Of a stretch of DNA of 55,468 nucleotides, positions 8,492-17,351 are shown one piece after another. The position numbers were made by a program, and so were the translations under genes. This DNA is from Clostridiales bacterium (GTDB taxonomy: Bacteria; Bacillota; Clostridia; Oscillospirales; CAG-272). The stretch spans positions 1 through 55,468 of the forward strand of contig JAAWQR010000012.1 of NCBI GenBank assembly GCA_022800625.1, in the 5' to 3' direction. Numbering within the stretch: position 1 is the first letter of the stretch; each line of letters starts with the position of its first letter. Under the pieces are notes generated by a model. The model ran no database searches, was not told where the DNA came from, and worked only from the letters and a program-made list of their open reading frames with translations.

Positions 8492-8558
8492 GCAGGGATG
8501 CAGATACCGTCACAATCGCCAAATAAAGCGATGATTGCGATTCATGCTTCCCTGCACT
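8492..8558. repeat. Long imperfect hairpin downstream of the regulator gene
   Basis: The outer arms pair as TGCAGGGA with TCCCTGCA and the inner arms as CAATCGC with GCGATGATTG, around an AAATAAA-type loop. The whole fold spans about 67 bases. It could serve as a weak terminator of the regulator gene, since TGTTTTG follows, or be a processed RNA element. The ftsE promoter lies just beyond it, so it is not part of the ftsE leader. Confidence 0.5.
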
Positions 8559-8569
8559 GTTTTGAACGC

Positions 8570-8597
8570 TTGGATTAAACTTTTAAGCAGATATAAT
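8570..8597 (+). promoter_or_regulatory. Sigma-A promoter of the ftsEX operon
   Basis: TTGGAT (8570-8575) and TATAAT (8592-8597) are 16 bases apart. Transcription would start about 68 bases upstream of ftsE, whose start follows a GGAAGGAAA site. Confidence 0.65.
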
Positions 8598-8671
8598 AGC
8601 TCATACCCGCCTCGCCGTCCGAATTTCCGCAGGAATACAACGCGGAAATATGACAGGAAGGAAATTATTTT

Positions 8672-9364
8672 ATGATAGAATTCAGAAATGTAAAAAAATC
8701 TTATCCCAACGGGACAGTTGCACTGAAAGGTGTTAATCTGCACATTGATGACGGAGAATTCGTATTCATCGTAGGTCATTCCGGAGCAGGTAAAACAACA
8801 CTTTCAAAGCTTCTTCTCTGTGAAGAAAGACCGACATCGGGCAATATTATTATAGGAAAATATGACCTGAAAACAATTCCAAACCGTAAGATTCCTCATT
8901 ACAGACGTCAGCTCGGCGTTGTATTTCAGGACTTCAGGCTCATGCCTAACAAAACCGTTTATGAGAATGTTGCATTTGCCATGAGAGTTGTCGGAACGCC
9001 TGCCAGAATGATAAAAAGGCGCGTTCCCGCTATACTTAACACGGTAAATCTCGGAGATAAGCACTCGTCATTCCCTGATGAAATATCAGGCGGTGAACAG
9101 CAGCGCGTAGCTCTTGCTCGTGCTCTCGCCAACAATCCTTCGGTGATTATTGCCGACGAACCTACGGGTAATATTGACCCGAAAATGTCCGTTGAAATCA
9201 TGAATCTTCTCGTAAAAATCAACAAGCTCGGAAAAACCGTGATAGTCGTAACACATGAGCAGTCGCTTGTCGACTATTATAAGCAGCGCGTTATCAGGAT
9301 TCGCGACGGACTTATCGTTGAAGATACAAAAGCGGAGGTGAATTTGAATGAAAAGAAGATATAA
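8672..9364 (+). CDS. ftsE: Cell division ATP-binding protein FtsE
   Basis: The 230-residue ABC ATPase carries the Walker A box [12 protein letters not shown], the Q-loop VVFQDFRLM, the signature [15 protein letters not shown] and the Walker B box [10 protein letters not shown]. The length and sequence match FtsE, which pairs with FtsX to couple ATP hydrolysis in the cytoplasm to activation of cell-wall hydrolases outside. ftsX begins inside its last codons (17-base overlap), and a coiled-coil M23 hydrolase gene follows, which is the expected partner. The start is an ATG after a GGAAGG site. Confidence 0.97.
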   Translation: MIEFRNVKKSYPNGTVALKGVNLHIDDGEFVFIVGHSGAGKTTLSKLLLCEERPTSGNIIIGKYDLKTIPNRKIPHYRRQLGVVFQDFRLMPNKTVYENVAFAMRVVGTPARMIKRRVPAILNTVNLGDKHSSFPDEISGGEQQRVALARALANNPSVIIADEPTGNIDPKMSVEIMNLLVKINKLGKTVIVVTHEQSLVDYYKQRVIRIRDGLIVEDTKAEVNLNEKKI

Positions 9365-10229
9365 CATATTCTACTTCATCTCAGAAGCCCTCAAAGGTCT
9401 GAAAAGGAACGGAGTCATGACGTTTGCGTCAATTGCAGTCCTTCTCAGCTGTCTTCTTGTTATGAGCGGATTTTCACTTCTCGTTCTGAATATAAACGTC
9501 AATCTTGAAAGACTCGGCACTCTCAACGAGATCGTAGCTTACTGTAATTCAGATGCCGACGCCGAAAAGATCAGCGAGATTGAGGGCGCTATAAAATCGC
9601 TTGACAATGTTGATACTGTCGTACATGTCACTAAGGCAGAAGCTCTTAAATCCCTTCAGGAAAAAAATCCCGAGCTTTACGACGATGTAACTGAAGAAGA
9701 AAATCCTCTTTTCGATTCATTTACAATATCATATAAAGATAATTCAGGTGTAAACGAGCTTGATTATCAACTTCATCAGATCGACGGAATTTACAGAATC
9801 AGAAATAACATAGATCTTGCAAACAAAATCGAGAGCGTCAAAAGCGGCGTTATGATTGTATTTCTTTGGTTTCTCGCAATATTGTTTGTTGTAAGCATTT
9901 TTATCATCATAAACACGATAAAGCTCACACTGTTTTCACGCAGAAAAGAAATCAGCATTATGCGATACATCGGAGCTACCGGGTGGTTTATTACCCTTCC
10001 GTTTATAATCGAAGGTATTATAATCGGAGTGGTGTCCGGTCTCTGCTCATTCTTCGTAATAAAGTTTGCATACGGATATGTTATCGAGCAGGCTATGAGC
10101 TTTCAGATGCTGGAGCTTGCGGCTTTTGGACCGATATCAAACTATATCTTGCTTGCTTGTGTCGGAATCGGTGTTGCAACAGGCGTCATCGGCGGAGGTA
10201 TCTCCATTGCAAAGTATCTGAGAGACTGA
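9348..10229 (+). CDS. ftsX: Cell division protein FtsX
   Basis: The 293-residue membrane protein has four hydrophobic segments: one near residues 22-45 and three in the C-terminal third. A large extracellular loop (50-165) includes the SLDNVDTV and LQEKNPEL regions. The C-terminal FtsX domain contains FSRRKEISIMRYIGAT, the cytoplasmic coupling segment for FtsE. It overlaps ftsE by 17 bases, so translation is coupled. In Firmicutes FtsX transmits the ATPase signal to a periplasmic-side coiled-coil peptidase, and such a gene is the next one here. Confidence 0.96.
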   Translation: MKRRYNIFYFISEALKGLKRNGVMTFASIAVLLSCLLVMSGFSLLVLNINVNLERLGTLNEIVAYCNSDADAEKISEIEGAIKSLDNVDTVVHVTKAEALKSLQEKNPELYDDVTEEENPLFDSFTISYKDNSGVNELDYQLHQIDGIYRIRNNIDLANKIESVKSGVMIVFLWFLAILFVVSIFIIINTIKLTLFSRRKEISIMRYIGATGWFITLPFIIEGIIIGVVSGLCSFFVIKFAYGYVIEQAMSFQMLELAAFGPISNYILLACVGIGVATGVIGGGISIAKYLRD

Positions 10230-10274
10230 GAAACACTTATCGCATACAGATTAAAGAAAGGTCGGAATAATGCT

Positions 10275-11468
10275 ATGAAAAACAAAAAAATATCAACAGG
10301 GCTGAAAACAATGTGCATGTCGGCTGCGGCTGTCGGGATTTCCGCTGTTGTTTTATGGGCGCTTCCGTCGTCAGCCGCTACCGTAACAGACAATACAGTT
10401 CAGTCATATGAAGCCAAAATAGCGGATCTTGAAAATCAGCAAAAGGCAGCTGAAGCAAAAATTCAGGAAACAAAAAATAAAACAGGTCAGGCTATGGAGC
10501 GTAAGCGTGCTATTGATGAATCAATCGGACTCACAGCGCGTAAAATAAGTACGGCGGAAAGCATGGTGTCTGAGCTTAAAGCTCAGGTTGAAGAAAAAGA
10601 AGAGCTGATCGCTGAAACAGAAGAATCAATGAAAGAACAAAGAGAAGCTTTTCTCTCGCGAATGGTGGATCTCCAGCTCGGCGGAAACGCAACATATCTC
10701 GACCTCATATTCGGCTCTGAGGATCTTTCTTCATTCCTTACACATATGGATTATGTCAGTTCAATTTTAACGAGAGACAAAACAATAATTGCAGAGCTTA
10801 ACGAATCAAAGCGCGTTATAAATGAAGCTAAGAGTGAAATTGAAGCTTCTCTTGTAAGACAGGAAGAAGTTTTAACACAGCTTGAATCTGACAAAAACTA
10901 TTATAATTCTCTTGCAGTTGAGTCTGAAAAAACTTTGGACGATCTGAAAAAAGACCAAGCTCTTTACGAAGCGGAATATCAGAATGCAGCGGCGGCTGAA
11001 GCTGCGCTTAATGAAGAGTTGTCCTCATATCTTGCCGAGCTTCAGAAAAAGACAAACAAGGCTTATGTCGGCGGAGACTTCATGTGGCCGCTTGACGCGG
11101 GTTCTTCGAGGATTTCTTCTCACTACGGAGGCAGAACACTGAACGGCTCATATGAATGGCATCCTGCAACCGATATATCAGCACCGGCAGGTACTCCTAT
11201 ATATGCTGCAAACAGCGGCGAAGTGCTCAGAAGCGAGTTTCATTCCAGCTACGGAAACTATGTTTTGATCGATCACGGAGACGGCAAAGCAACTCTTTAT
11301 GCTCATATGACGACAAGAGCTGCTTCGGCAGGACAGACTGTAAACCGCGGAGATGTAATCGGATTTGTCGGTACTACGGGTTATTCTTTCGGAAATCATC
11401 TGCACTTTGAGATGAGAGTCAACGGCGAACGCGTAGACGCCGAGCAATATGTACAAAGTCCTTATTGA
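10275..11468 (+). CDS. Coiled-coil M23 murein hydrolase (EnvC/PcsB-like), likely FtsX partner
   Basis: A signal peptide covers about residues 1-35 (ends PSSAAT). Residues 40-255 are predicted coiled coil, rich in Ala, Glu and Lys. Residues 268-397 are a LytM/M23 peptidase with a full zinc and catalytic set: His296 and Asp300 in WHPATDISAP, His344 in LYAHMT, and His375/His377 in GNHLHFEM. Unlike EnvC of proteobacteria, the metal ligands are intact, so it is probably an active endopeptidase. The coiled coil is the part that binds FtsX in related systems. The position directly after ftsEX makes this role likely. Confidence 0.92.
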   Translation: MKNKKISTGLKTMCMSAAAVGISAVVLWALPSSAATVTDNTVQSYEAKIADLENQQKAAEAKIQETKNKTGQAMERKRAIDESIGLTARKISTAESMVSELKAQVEEKEELIAETEESMKEQREAFLSRMVDLQLGGNATYLDLIFGSEDLSSFLTHMDYVSSILTRDKTIIAELNESKRVINEAKSEIEASLVRQEEVLTQLESDKNYYNSLAVESEKTLDDLKKDQALYEAEYQNAAAAEAALNEELSSYLAELQKKTNKAYVGGDFMWPLDAGSSRISSHYGGRTLNGSYEWHPATDISAPAGTPIYAANSGEVLRSEFHSSYGNYVLIDHGDGKATLYAHMTTRAASAGQTVNRGDVIGFVGTTGYSFGNHLHFEMRVNGERVDAEQYVQSPY

Positions 11469-11518
11469 TGTCTTTATAACTGCGACACAAAATTTAAACT
11501 GCTGAAAGGCGCTTCAAA

Positions 11519-12739
11519 ATGAAGAAAAACGTATCACTTCCCACCGCAGCAACGGCGGCAGTTCTTGCATCTGTCCTTACGTTTCAAATAACATATGTTA
11601 CTCTTAAAGGAAACGAACAGGATGAAAAAAGCTCAGACGTCTCACAAAACTCTTTTATCGAAAGAGCAACGGAAAAGCTGACCGAGCTTGATGAAAGATT
11701 CAGAAAGCTTTATATCGGCGATCTTGATGACGATACTCTTGTAGACTATGTAATGAAAGGATATATGGCAGGAACGGGAGACGCTTACGGAGCTTATTAC
11801 ACAGCTGATGAGTACGAACAACAAATGAAAGACCTTAATGCCGACTCCGAAGGTATAGGCGTAAGCGTTATATTTAATTCCGAACTGCGCTGCATTGAAA
11901 TTATCGATGTACTTCCCTCCTCTCCCGCATTTGAAGCGGGTGTTGAAGTCGGAGATCTTGTCGCATATATAGGTGAAGAAAAAGAATCGGTATCATCCCT
12001 CGGTTATGAAGCTGCACTTTCAAAACTGCGCGGAGAAGCGGGAACTGACGCTGTATTCTCCGTAATACGCGGAGAAAATGCTGAACTGATTGAGTTTTCC
12101 GTAACAAGAGAGCATGTCGAAAGCATTTCGGTCATGTCTCATGTGTACTCTCCCGACAATTCCATCGGCGTAATAAAAATTACGGGATTTGATAAAAAAA
12201 CACCTGAACAGTTTAAATCGGCTCTTGAGGGACTTGCAGAAGAGGGTTGCGATAAGTTCATTTTTGACCTTCGTTATAATCCCGGAGGAGAGCTTACATC
12301 GGTAGTTTCAACTCTTGATTATCTTCTGCCCGAAGGTCCGGTAATTCGCATATTTGACGCACAGGACAATCTTGTAGGTCAGGAATCATCGGATGAAGAA
12401 TGCGTTGACTATCCGTTTGCAATAGTTGTAAACGGAAGTACGGCAAGCGCTGCTGAGCTTTTCACTTCGGCGATGATGGATTATGACAGAGCAACCGTAG
12501 TCGGAACAACGACTTACGGAAAAGGCTGTATGCAAACTCATCAGCTTCTCTCAGACGGAAGCGCACTGTCCGTAACATATCGAATGTATAAGCCGCCGTT
12601 CTCAGAGGGATATCACGGCGTCGGAATCAAGCCTGATATTGAAGTTGAGCTTGATGAATCGCTTAAAGGCATAAGCATATACAAGATAACAGATGAAATG
12701 GATAATCAGTTGGCAGAGGCTGCGAATGTCCTGAGCTGA
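11519..12739 (+). CDS. Carboxyl-terminal processing protease, S41 family
   Basis: This 406-residue protein has an uncleaved or signal-like N-terminal helix (8-30), an N-terminal bundle, a PDZ domain (about 95-180, with GIGVSVIF) and an S41 catalytic domain. The serine lies in NGSTASAAE (Ser310) and the lysine in TTYGKGCMQT (Lys335), 25 residues apart as in CtpA. It acts on the outer face of the membrane. It follows the M23 hydrolase by 50 bases, an arrangement common in Clostridia, so it may turn over the hydrolase or its regulator; that is inference. A GAAAGGCG ribosome site precedes the ATG. Confidence 0.93.
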   Translation: MKKNVSLPTAATAAVLASVLTFQITYVTLKGNEQDEKSSDVSQNSFIERATEKLTELDERFRKLYIGDLDDDTLVDYVMKGYMAGTGDAYGAYYTADEYEQQMKDLNADSEGIGVSVIFNSELRCIEIIDVLPSSPAFEAGVEVGDLVAYIGEEKESVSSLGYEAALSKLRGEAGTDAVFSVIRGENAELIEFSVTREHVESISVMSHVYSPDNSIGVIKITGFDKKTPEQFKSALEGLAEEGCDKFIFDLRYNPGGELTSVVSTLDYLLPEGPVIRIFDAQDNLVGQESSDEECVDYPFAIVVNGSTASAAELFTSAMMDYDRATVVGTTTYGKGCMQTHQLLSDGSALSVTYRMYKPPFSEGYHGVGIKPDIEVELDESLKGISIYKITDEMDNQLAEAANVLS

Positions 12740-12867
12740 ATTTGAATGCAACAATTATCAACTGACAAAAATTATTTATCGCACACAGTATCGCAGTACT
12801 ATGTGTACACGGCGAATTTTATTAACTATTTTGTGCAGCCGCCTAAGCGGCAGAATGGAGGATCACT

Positions 12868-13377
12868 ATGGAGAACGAAGAAAAGGTAACTATGTATACT
12901 GCCGAAGGCTATAAGGCTTTGGTAGATGAGCTTTCTTATCTTAAACAGACAAAACTTGAAGAAGTTAAGCGCAGTCTTGCCGAAGCGCGTTCATTCGGAG
13001 ACCTGTCGGAGAACAGCGAATATGATGAAGCAAAAAACGAGCAGGCTAAAGTAGTTGCACGCATTGCAGAGCTTGAAGAGCTGATAAATCACGCCAAAGT
13101 AATAGACGAATCCGAAATCCGAGCCGATGTTGTTAACCTCGGCTCGACAGTTAAGGTTCTCGACTATGATCTTGATGAAGAAGTTGAATATAATCTCGTC
13201 GGTACAAACGAAGCTAATCCCCTGCTCGGCAAAATATCAGATCAAAGTCCTATCGGCAACGCTATGCTCGGTGCTGTTGTAGGTGATGAGATCAGCGTTG
13301 ATACTCCTGCCGGAACACTGAAATTCAAGATACTCTCAGTTCAGCGCTCAAAATCCAATTTCACAAACGAAGACTGA
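12868..13377 (+). CDS. greA: Transcription elongation factor GreA
   Basis: The 169-residue protein has the N-terminal coiled coil with ARSFGDLSENSEYDEAKNEQ, carrying the two acidic residues that reach the RNA polymerase active site, and the C-terminal domain ending SVQRSKSNF. GreA stimulates cleavage of backtracked transcripts. The ribosome site GGAGG lies 6 bases from the ATG. A small GCCGC/GCGGC hairpin stands just before it (12838-12851). lysS follows by 45 bases; greA-lysS adjacency is common in Firmicutes. Confidence 0.97.
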   Translation: MENEEKVTMYTAEGYKALVDELSYLKQTKLEEVKRSLAEARSFGDLSENSEYDEAKNEQAKVVARIAELEELINHAKVIDESEIRADVVNLGSTVKVLDYDLDEEVEYNLVGTNEANPLLGKISDQSPIGNAMLGAVVGDEISVDTPAGTLKFKILSVQRSKSNFTNED

Positions 13378-13422
13378 TTTTTAATCCTATAACACCTTTA
13401 TATAACGGAAAGGCAAAGTATA

Positions 13423-14943
13423 ATGGCAGGAAACAATAATACAACTAACACAGGCGCACAGGATCAGACGCAGAACACTAATGAGCTGATCCGAATCAGA
13501 CGAGAAAAGCTTGACGAGCTGAGAACATCGGGAAGCGATCCGTTTGAAATCACAAAGTACGACCAAACTCATCACAGCGCTGAAATCAAGGCGTCTTTTG
13601 ACGAACTTGAAGGAAGCTCTGTTTCGGTTGCGGGAAGGCTTATGTCCAAGCGTGTAATGGGTAAGGCTTCTTTTTGCAATGTTCAGGATCTTGAAGGCAC
13701 AATACAGTCATATGTTGCCCGTGACTCGATAGGAGAAGATGAATATAAGCAGTTCAAAAAGCTTGACATCGGCGACATTGTCGGAATTGAAGGAACTGTA
13801 TTCAAAACCAAAACAGGCGAGATTTCGATACACGCTACAAAAATAACGCTTCTTACGAAGAGTCTGCAAATTCTTCCTGAAAAATTCCATGGACTTACAA
13901 ATACGGATTTAAGATACAGACAGCGCTACGTCGATCTCATAATAAATCCCGAAGTTAAGGACACCTTTATCAAGCGTTCAAAGATCATCAGCTCTATCAG
14001 AAAATATCTTGATTCTGAGGGCTTTATGGAAGTTGAAACTCCTATGCTCGTTTCTAATGCAGGCGGGGCGTCTGCTCGTCCGTTTGAAACACATTTTAAC
14101 GCCCTTGATGAAGATTTCAAGCTGAGAATTTCTCTTGAACTTCCGCTAAAAAGACTTATCGTAGGCGGACTTGAAAGGGTTTACGAGATCGGACGTGTTT
14201 TCAGAAATGAAGGTCTTGACACACGTCACAATCCTGAATTCACTTTAATGGAGCTTTATCAGGCATACACAGACTATAACGGAATGATGAATCTGACTGA
14301 AAATCTCTACCGTCATGTAGCTCTTGAGGTTCTCGGAACAACAAAGATATCCTACGGCGGAGTAGAAATGGATCTCGGTCTTCCCTTCGAGCGTATAACA
14401 ATGGTTGACGCTGTAAAAAAATACTCAGGCGTTGACTTTAATGAAATCGGTGATGATGATTCCGCAAAGGCTGCTGCAAAGGAGCATCATATTGAATTTG
14501 AACCTCATCACACCAAAGGCGATATTTTAAATCTGTTTTTTGAAGAATTCGCTGAAGAACATCTTATTCAGCCTACATTCGTTATGGATCACCCGATTGA
14601 GATATCTCCGCTTACTAAAAAGAAACCGTCAAATCCCGCATATGTTGAACGTTTTGAATTCTTCATGAATGGGTGGGAGATGGCTAACGCATACTCAGAG
14701 CTTAACGACCCGATCGATCAGAGAGAAAGATTTAAAGCGCAGGAAGCGTTGCTTGCTCTCGGTGATGAAGAAGCTAACCGCACTGATGAGGACTTCATGA
14801 ATGCTCTTGAAATAGGAATGCCGCCTACAGGAGGTATCGGTTTCGGCATCGACCGTATGTGTATGCTTCTGACGGACTCTGCTGCTATCAGAGATGTACT
14901 TCTCTTCCCGACGATGAAGTCCTTACCGAACGAAAAAGGCTAA
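13423..14943 (+). CDS. lysS: Lysyl-tRNA synthetase, class II
   Basis: The 506-residue protein has a short polar N-terminal extension, the OB-fold anticodon-binding domain (about 60-160) and the class II core. Motif 1 is near [10 protein letters not shown], motif 2 is [19 protein letters not shown], and motif 3 is [13 protein letters not shown]. It charges tRNA-Lys with lysine in the cytoplasm. No T-box leader is seen upstream, and the gene is probably co-transcribed with greA. Direct repeats and a clear terminator follow the stop. Confidence 0.97.
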   Translation: MAGNNNTTNTGAQDQTQNTNELIRIRREKLDELRTSGSDPFEITKYDQTHHSAEIKASFDELEGSSVSVAGRLMSKRVMGKASFCNVQDLEGTIQSYVARDSIGEDEYKQFKKLDIGDIVGIEGTVFKTKTGEISIHATKITLLTKSLQILPEKFHGLTNTDLRYRQRYVDLIINPEVKDTFIKRSKIISSIRKYLDSEGFMEVETPMLVSNAGGASARPFETHFNALDEDFKLRISLELPLKRLIVGGLERVYEIGRVFRNEGLDTRHNPEFTLMELYQAYTDYNGMMNLTENLYRHVALEVLGTTKISYGGVEMDLGLPFERITMVDAVKKYSGVDFNEIGDDDSAKAAAKEHHIEFEPHHTKGDILNLFFEEFAEEHLIQPTFVMDHPIEISPLTKKKPSNPAYVERFEFFMNGWEMANAYSELNDPIDQRERFKAQEALLALGDEEANRTDEDFMNALEIGMPPTGGIGFGIDRMCMLLTDSAAIRDVLLFPTMKSLPNEKG

Positions 14944-14990
14944 AAAGTCCCTATTTATGCGGGTTGCGGGACTTGGAAGAACGCCGAAAA

Positions 14991-15041
14991 TTACATCTTT
15001 ACATCAAACTTACATCAAATGGTGCAGAGCTTTGTGCAGAG
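14991..15041. repeat. Cluster of short direct repeats after lysS
   Basis: Three copies of TTACATC (14991, 14999, 15010) are followed by two copies of GTGCAGAG (15022, 15034). The block lies between the lysS stop and its terminator. Clustered short repeats at a gene 3' end can mark an old integration site, but no integrase or matching second copy is in the window. Confidence 0.45.
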
Positions 15042-15068
15042 ATGAAAAAATCGCATAATTTTGTATTT

Positions 15069-15107
15069 AAGACCTTGAGAGGATAACACCTTTCAAGGTC
15101 TTTTTTT
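15069..15107 (+). terminator. Intrinsic terminator of greA-lysS
   Basis: A 14-bp stem (15069-15082 with 15089-15102, one G-U pair) with a 6-base loop is followed directly by a T-run to 15107. This is a textbook rho-independent terminator. Confidence 0.92.
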
Positions 15108-15178
15108 GCGTTGTACGAAACCAAGATATACGCTTAATAAATCACAGGTCTTTTAACAAATAAAAACAATTCTTCGGA

Positions 15179-15207
15179 TTGACAATATGAAAAAAATATC
15201 GTATAAT
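15179..15207 (+). promoter_or_regulatory. Perfect-consensus sigma-A promoter with a long leader
   Basis: TTGACA (15179-15184), a 17-base spacer and TATAAT (15202-15207) match the consensus at all positions. The next gene starts only at 15532, so the leader would be about 318 bases. An isolated AGGAGGG lies at about 15253-15259 with no ATG, GTG or TTG at proper distance. The rest of the 15108-15531 spacer is AT-rich, and I see no clear hairpin or known riboswitch in it. Confidence 0.75.
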
Positions 15208-15531
15208 CAATTTATAAAAACAAGTCTATATAACAATAGAAAACTCTCATTAGGAGGGACTGAACTTTACGATATTTGCATATATTATCATGAAAGATTT
15301 TGCGTTGTGCAATCGTCAGTTGACAAATTTCAAGCTTCGATTGGTAGTATTGAACTGTAATTTAAGTTATATTAATTGTTGCATATTTTAAATGTATTAT
15401 CAAACGTAAATATCGATATATGATACCTTGGCTGCATGCGAATAATTCATCTGCTTTGATTACAAAGGCATGTTACTATTCCAAAGCTTCACTTATTTTT
15501 TAGGCAATATAAACTTTAAACGGAGAACTAA

Positions 15532-16446
15532 ATGAAAAATATTATTGAAATAAATCAGCTGAACAAAAGCTTCGGCGACGTAAAAGCAGTGCAGGATTTG
15601 AGCTTTCGTGTTAAGGAGGGTGAGCTTTTTGCTTTTCTCGGCGTCAACGGTGCTGGTAAATCCACTACCATCAATATTATGTGTGCTCAGCTTTCCAAAG
15701 ACAGCGGAACTGTTTTAATCGATGGAGCCGATCTTGACCGCAACACAGAGCACATTAAGCGCAAACTCGGAGTTGTGTTTCAAAATTCCGTGCTGGATTC
15801 GGCACTCAGCGTACATGATAATCTGCAAAGCCGCGCGGCTCTTTACGGCTTAACCGGAGCTGCCTTCAAAAAAAGGCTCTCAGAGCTTTCAAAGTTACTC
15901 GAGTTTGAGGAACTGCTGAAAAGACCGGTCGGTAAGCTATCAGGCGGTCAGCGCAGACGAATTGATATTGCCCGGTCGCTTTTGAACCGACCGAAGATAC
16001 TTATACTTGACGAGCCTACTACAGGACTTGATCCTCAGACAAGAAAAATCCTTTGGAATGTTATATCTGATCTCCGAAAAAATGAAAATATGACGGTATT
16101 TCTTACCACTCATTACATGGAGGAAGCCGCTGAAGCCGATTATGTAGTAATTCTCGACAGCGGAAAAATTGTTGCCGAAGGAACTCCTTTGGAATTGAAG
16201 AATACCTATACCGGAGATTTTATAACGCTTTACGGTGTTAATGAAGACACGGTAAAATCGCTCGGCATGGAATATGAGCAAATACGCGACGCTTTCCGTT
16301 TATCCGTCTCCTGCACAGCTAAGGCAACCGAACTGATTATACATAATCCCGACGTATTTCTGGATTATGAGATTACAAAAGGAAAAATGGATGATGTTTT
16401 TTTAAATGTAACAGGCAAGAAATTAGAGGAAGGTACTGACAAATGA
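15532..16446 (+). CDS. ABC transporter ATP-binding protein (DrrA-like)
   Basis: The 304-residue protein carries the Walker A box GVNGAGKSTT, the signature LSGGQRRRIDIARSL, the Walker B box ILILDEPTTGLDP and the H-loop FLTTHYME. The C-terminal extension ending DDVFLNVTGKK is typical of the DrrA/NodI type of drug or polymer exporter ATPases. The start follows ACGGAGA. The permease gene overlaps its stop by 4 bases (ATGA), so the two form one transporter. The substrate is not predictable from sequence. Confidence 0.93.
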   Translation: MKNIIEINQLNKSFGDVKAVQDLSFRVKEGELFAFLGVNGAGKSTTINIMCAQLSKDSGTVLIDGADLDRNTEHIKRKLGVVFQNSVLDSALSVHDNLQSRAALYGLTGAAFKKRLSELSKLLEFEELLKRPVGKLSGGQRRRIDIARSLLNRPKILILDEPTTGLDPQTRKILWNVISDLRKNENMTVFLTTHYMEEAAEADYVVILDSGKIVAEGTPLELKNTYTGDFITLYGVNEDTVKSLGMEYEQIRDAFRLSVSCTAKATELIIHNPDVFLDYEITKGKMDDVFLNVTGKKLEEGTDK

Positions 16447-17336
16447 ATACCGTTTTTATACTTATCAGAAGAAATATTAAGCTGTTTTTTAAAGATAAAG
16501 GCATGTTCTTCACTTCCCTTGTCACTCCTGCAATTCTGCTCGTCTTATATGCGACCTTTCTCGGAAATGTATACCACGAATCCTTTACATCAAATCTTCC
16601 GGATACCATAAAACTTACAAATTCATTAATGGACGGACTTGTAGGCGGACAGCTTATTTCATCCATTCTTGCAGTATCCTGCGTAACCGTTGCTTTCTGC
16701 TCCAATTTTCTTATGGTTCAGGATAAAGCAAACGGATGTATTAAGGATCTGCGGATATCCCCCGTTAAATCTTCGGTTCTGTCAATGAGCTATTATATTG
16801 CAACCATGATATCGACTCTGATCATATGTCTTGCCGCAACGGGAATAAGCCTTGTTTATTTAGCTTCAGTCGGTTGGTATATGTCAATGTCCGACGTGCT
16901 GTTTTTACTACTTGACGTTATGCTGCTTGTTCTGTTCGGAACGGCGCTGTCGTCTGTCATAAACTTTTTTCTGTCATCTCAGGGACAAATCTCGGCAGTC
17001 GGAACGATCATAAGCGCAGGATACGGTTTTATCTGCGGAGCGTATATGCCTATATCGTCCTTCAGCGAAGGACTGCAAAAAGTGCTTTCTTTTCTTCCGG
17101 GAACTTATGGTACATCATTAGTACGCACACATGCCATACAGGGTGCACTTGCAGAAATGCAAAATCAAGGCATTCCGGCGGATGTAATCGAGTCTATTAA
17201 AGATTCACTTGACTGTAATCTATATTTCTTCGGAAATCAAGTAACCATACCAACGATGTATATGATTCTCGGCGGAACGGCTGCGGCTCTGATTGCAGTA
17301 TACATTTTTATGAATTTACTCAGGAAGAAAGTATAG
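16443..17336 (+). CDS. ABC-2 type permease (DrrB-like)
   Basis: This 297-residue integral membrane protein has six hydrophobic helices, with the ABC-2 membrane topology. The N-terminal amphipathic segment RRNIKLFFKDKGMFF precedes helix 1. The central region GYGFICGAYMPISSF is the conserved stretch before the fifth helix. It pairs with the ATPase that overlaps it by 4 bases. The pair most resembles small-molecule exporters of the daunorubicin type. A terminator is not seen after it; the next reading frame begins 15 bases on. Confidence 0.9.
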   Translation: MNTVFILIRRNIKLFFKDKGMFFTSLVTPAILLVLYATFLGNVYHESFTSNLPDTIKLTNSLMDGLVGGQLISSILAVSCVTVAFCSNFLMVQDKANGCIKDLRISPVKSSVLSMSYYIATMISTLIICLAATGISLVYLASVGWYMSMSDVLFLLLDVMLLVLFGTALSSVINFFLSSQGQISAVGTIISAGYGFICGAYMPISSFSEGLQKVLSFLPGTYGTSLVRTHAIQGALAEMQNQGIPADVIESIKDSLDCNLYFFGNQVTIPTMYMILGGTAAALIAVYIFMNLLRKKV

Positions 17337-17351
17337 GGGAGCACCATAACT

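Noticed and set aside
13378-13422. T-box riboswitch for lysS
   Set aside because: The greA-lysS gap is only 45 bases and holds no T-box or specifier loop; none was found upstream of greA either.
14991-15041. Possible CRISPR-like repeat cluster after lysS
   Set aside because: Repeats are only 7-8 bases, spaced irregularly, with no cas genes.
14859-15086. 75-codon plus-strand frame across the lysS end
   Set aside because: Its first part overlaps lysS in another frame and its end runs into the terminator stem.
15187-15360. 57-codon plus-strand open frame starting MKKISYNQFIK
   Set aside because: It overlaps the -10 box of a perfect sigma-A promoter and has no ribosome site. Length is within chance for this AT-rich spacer.
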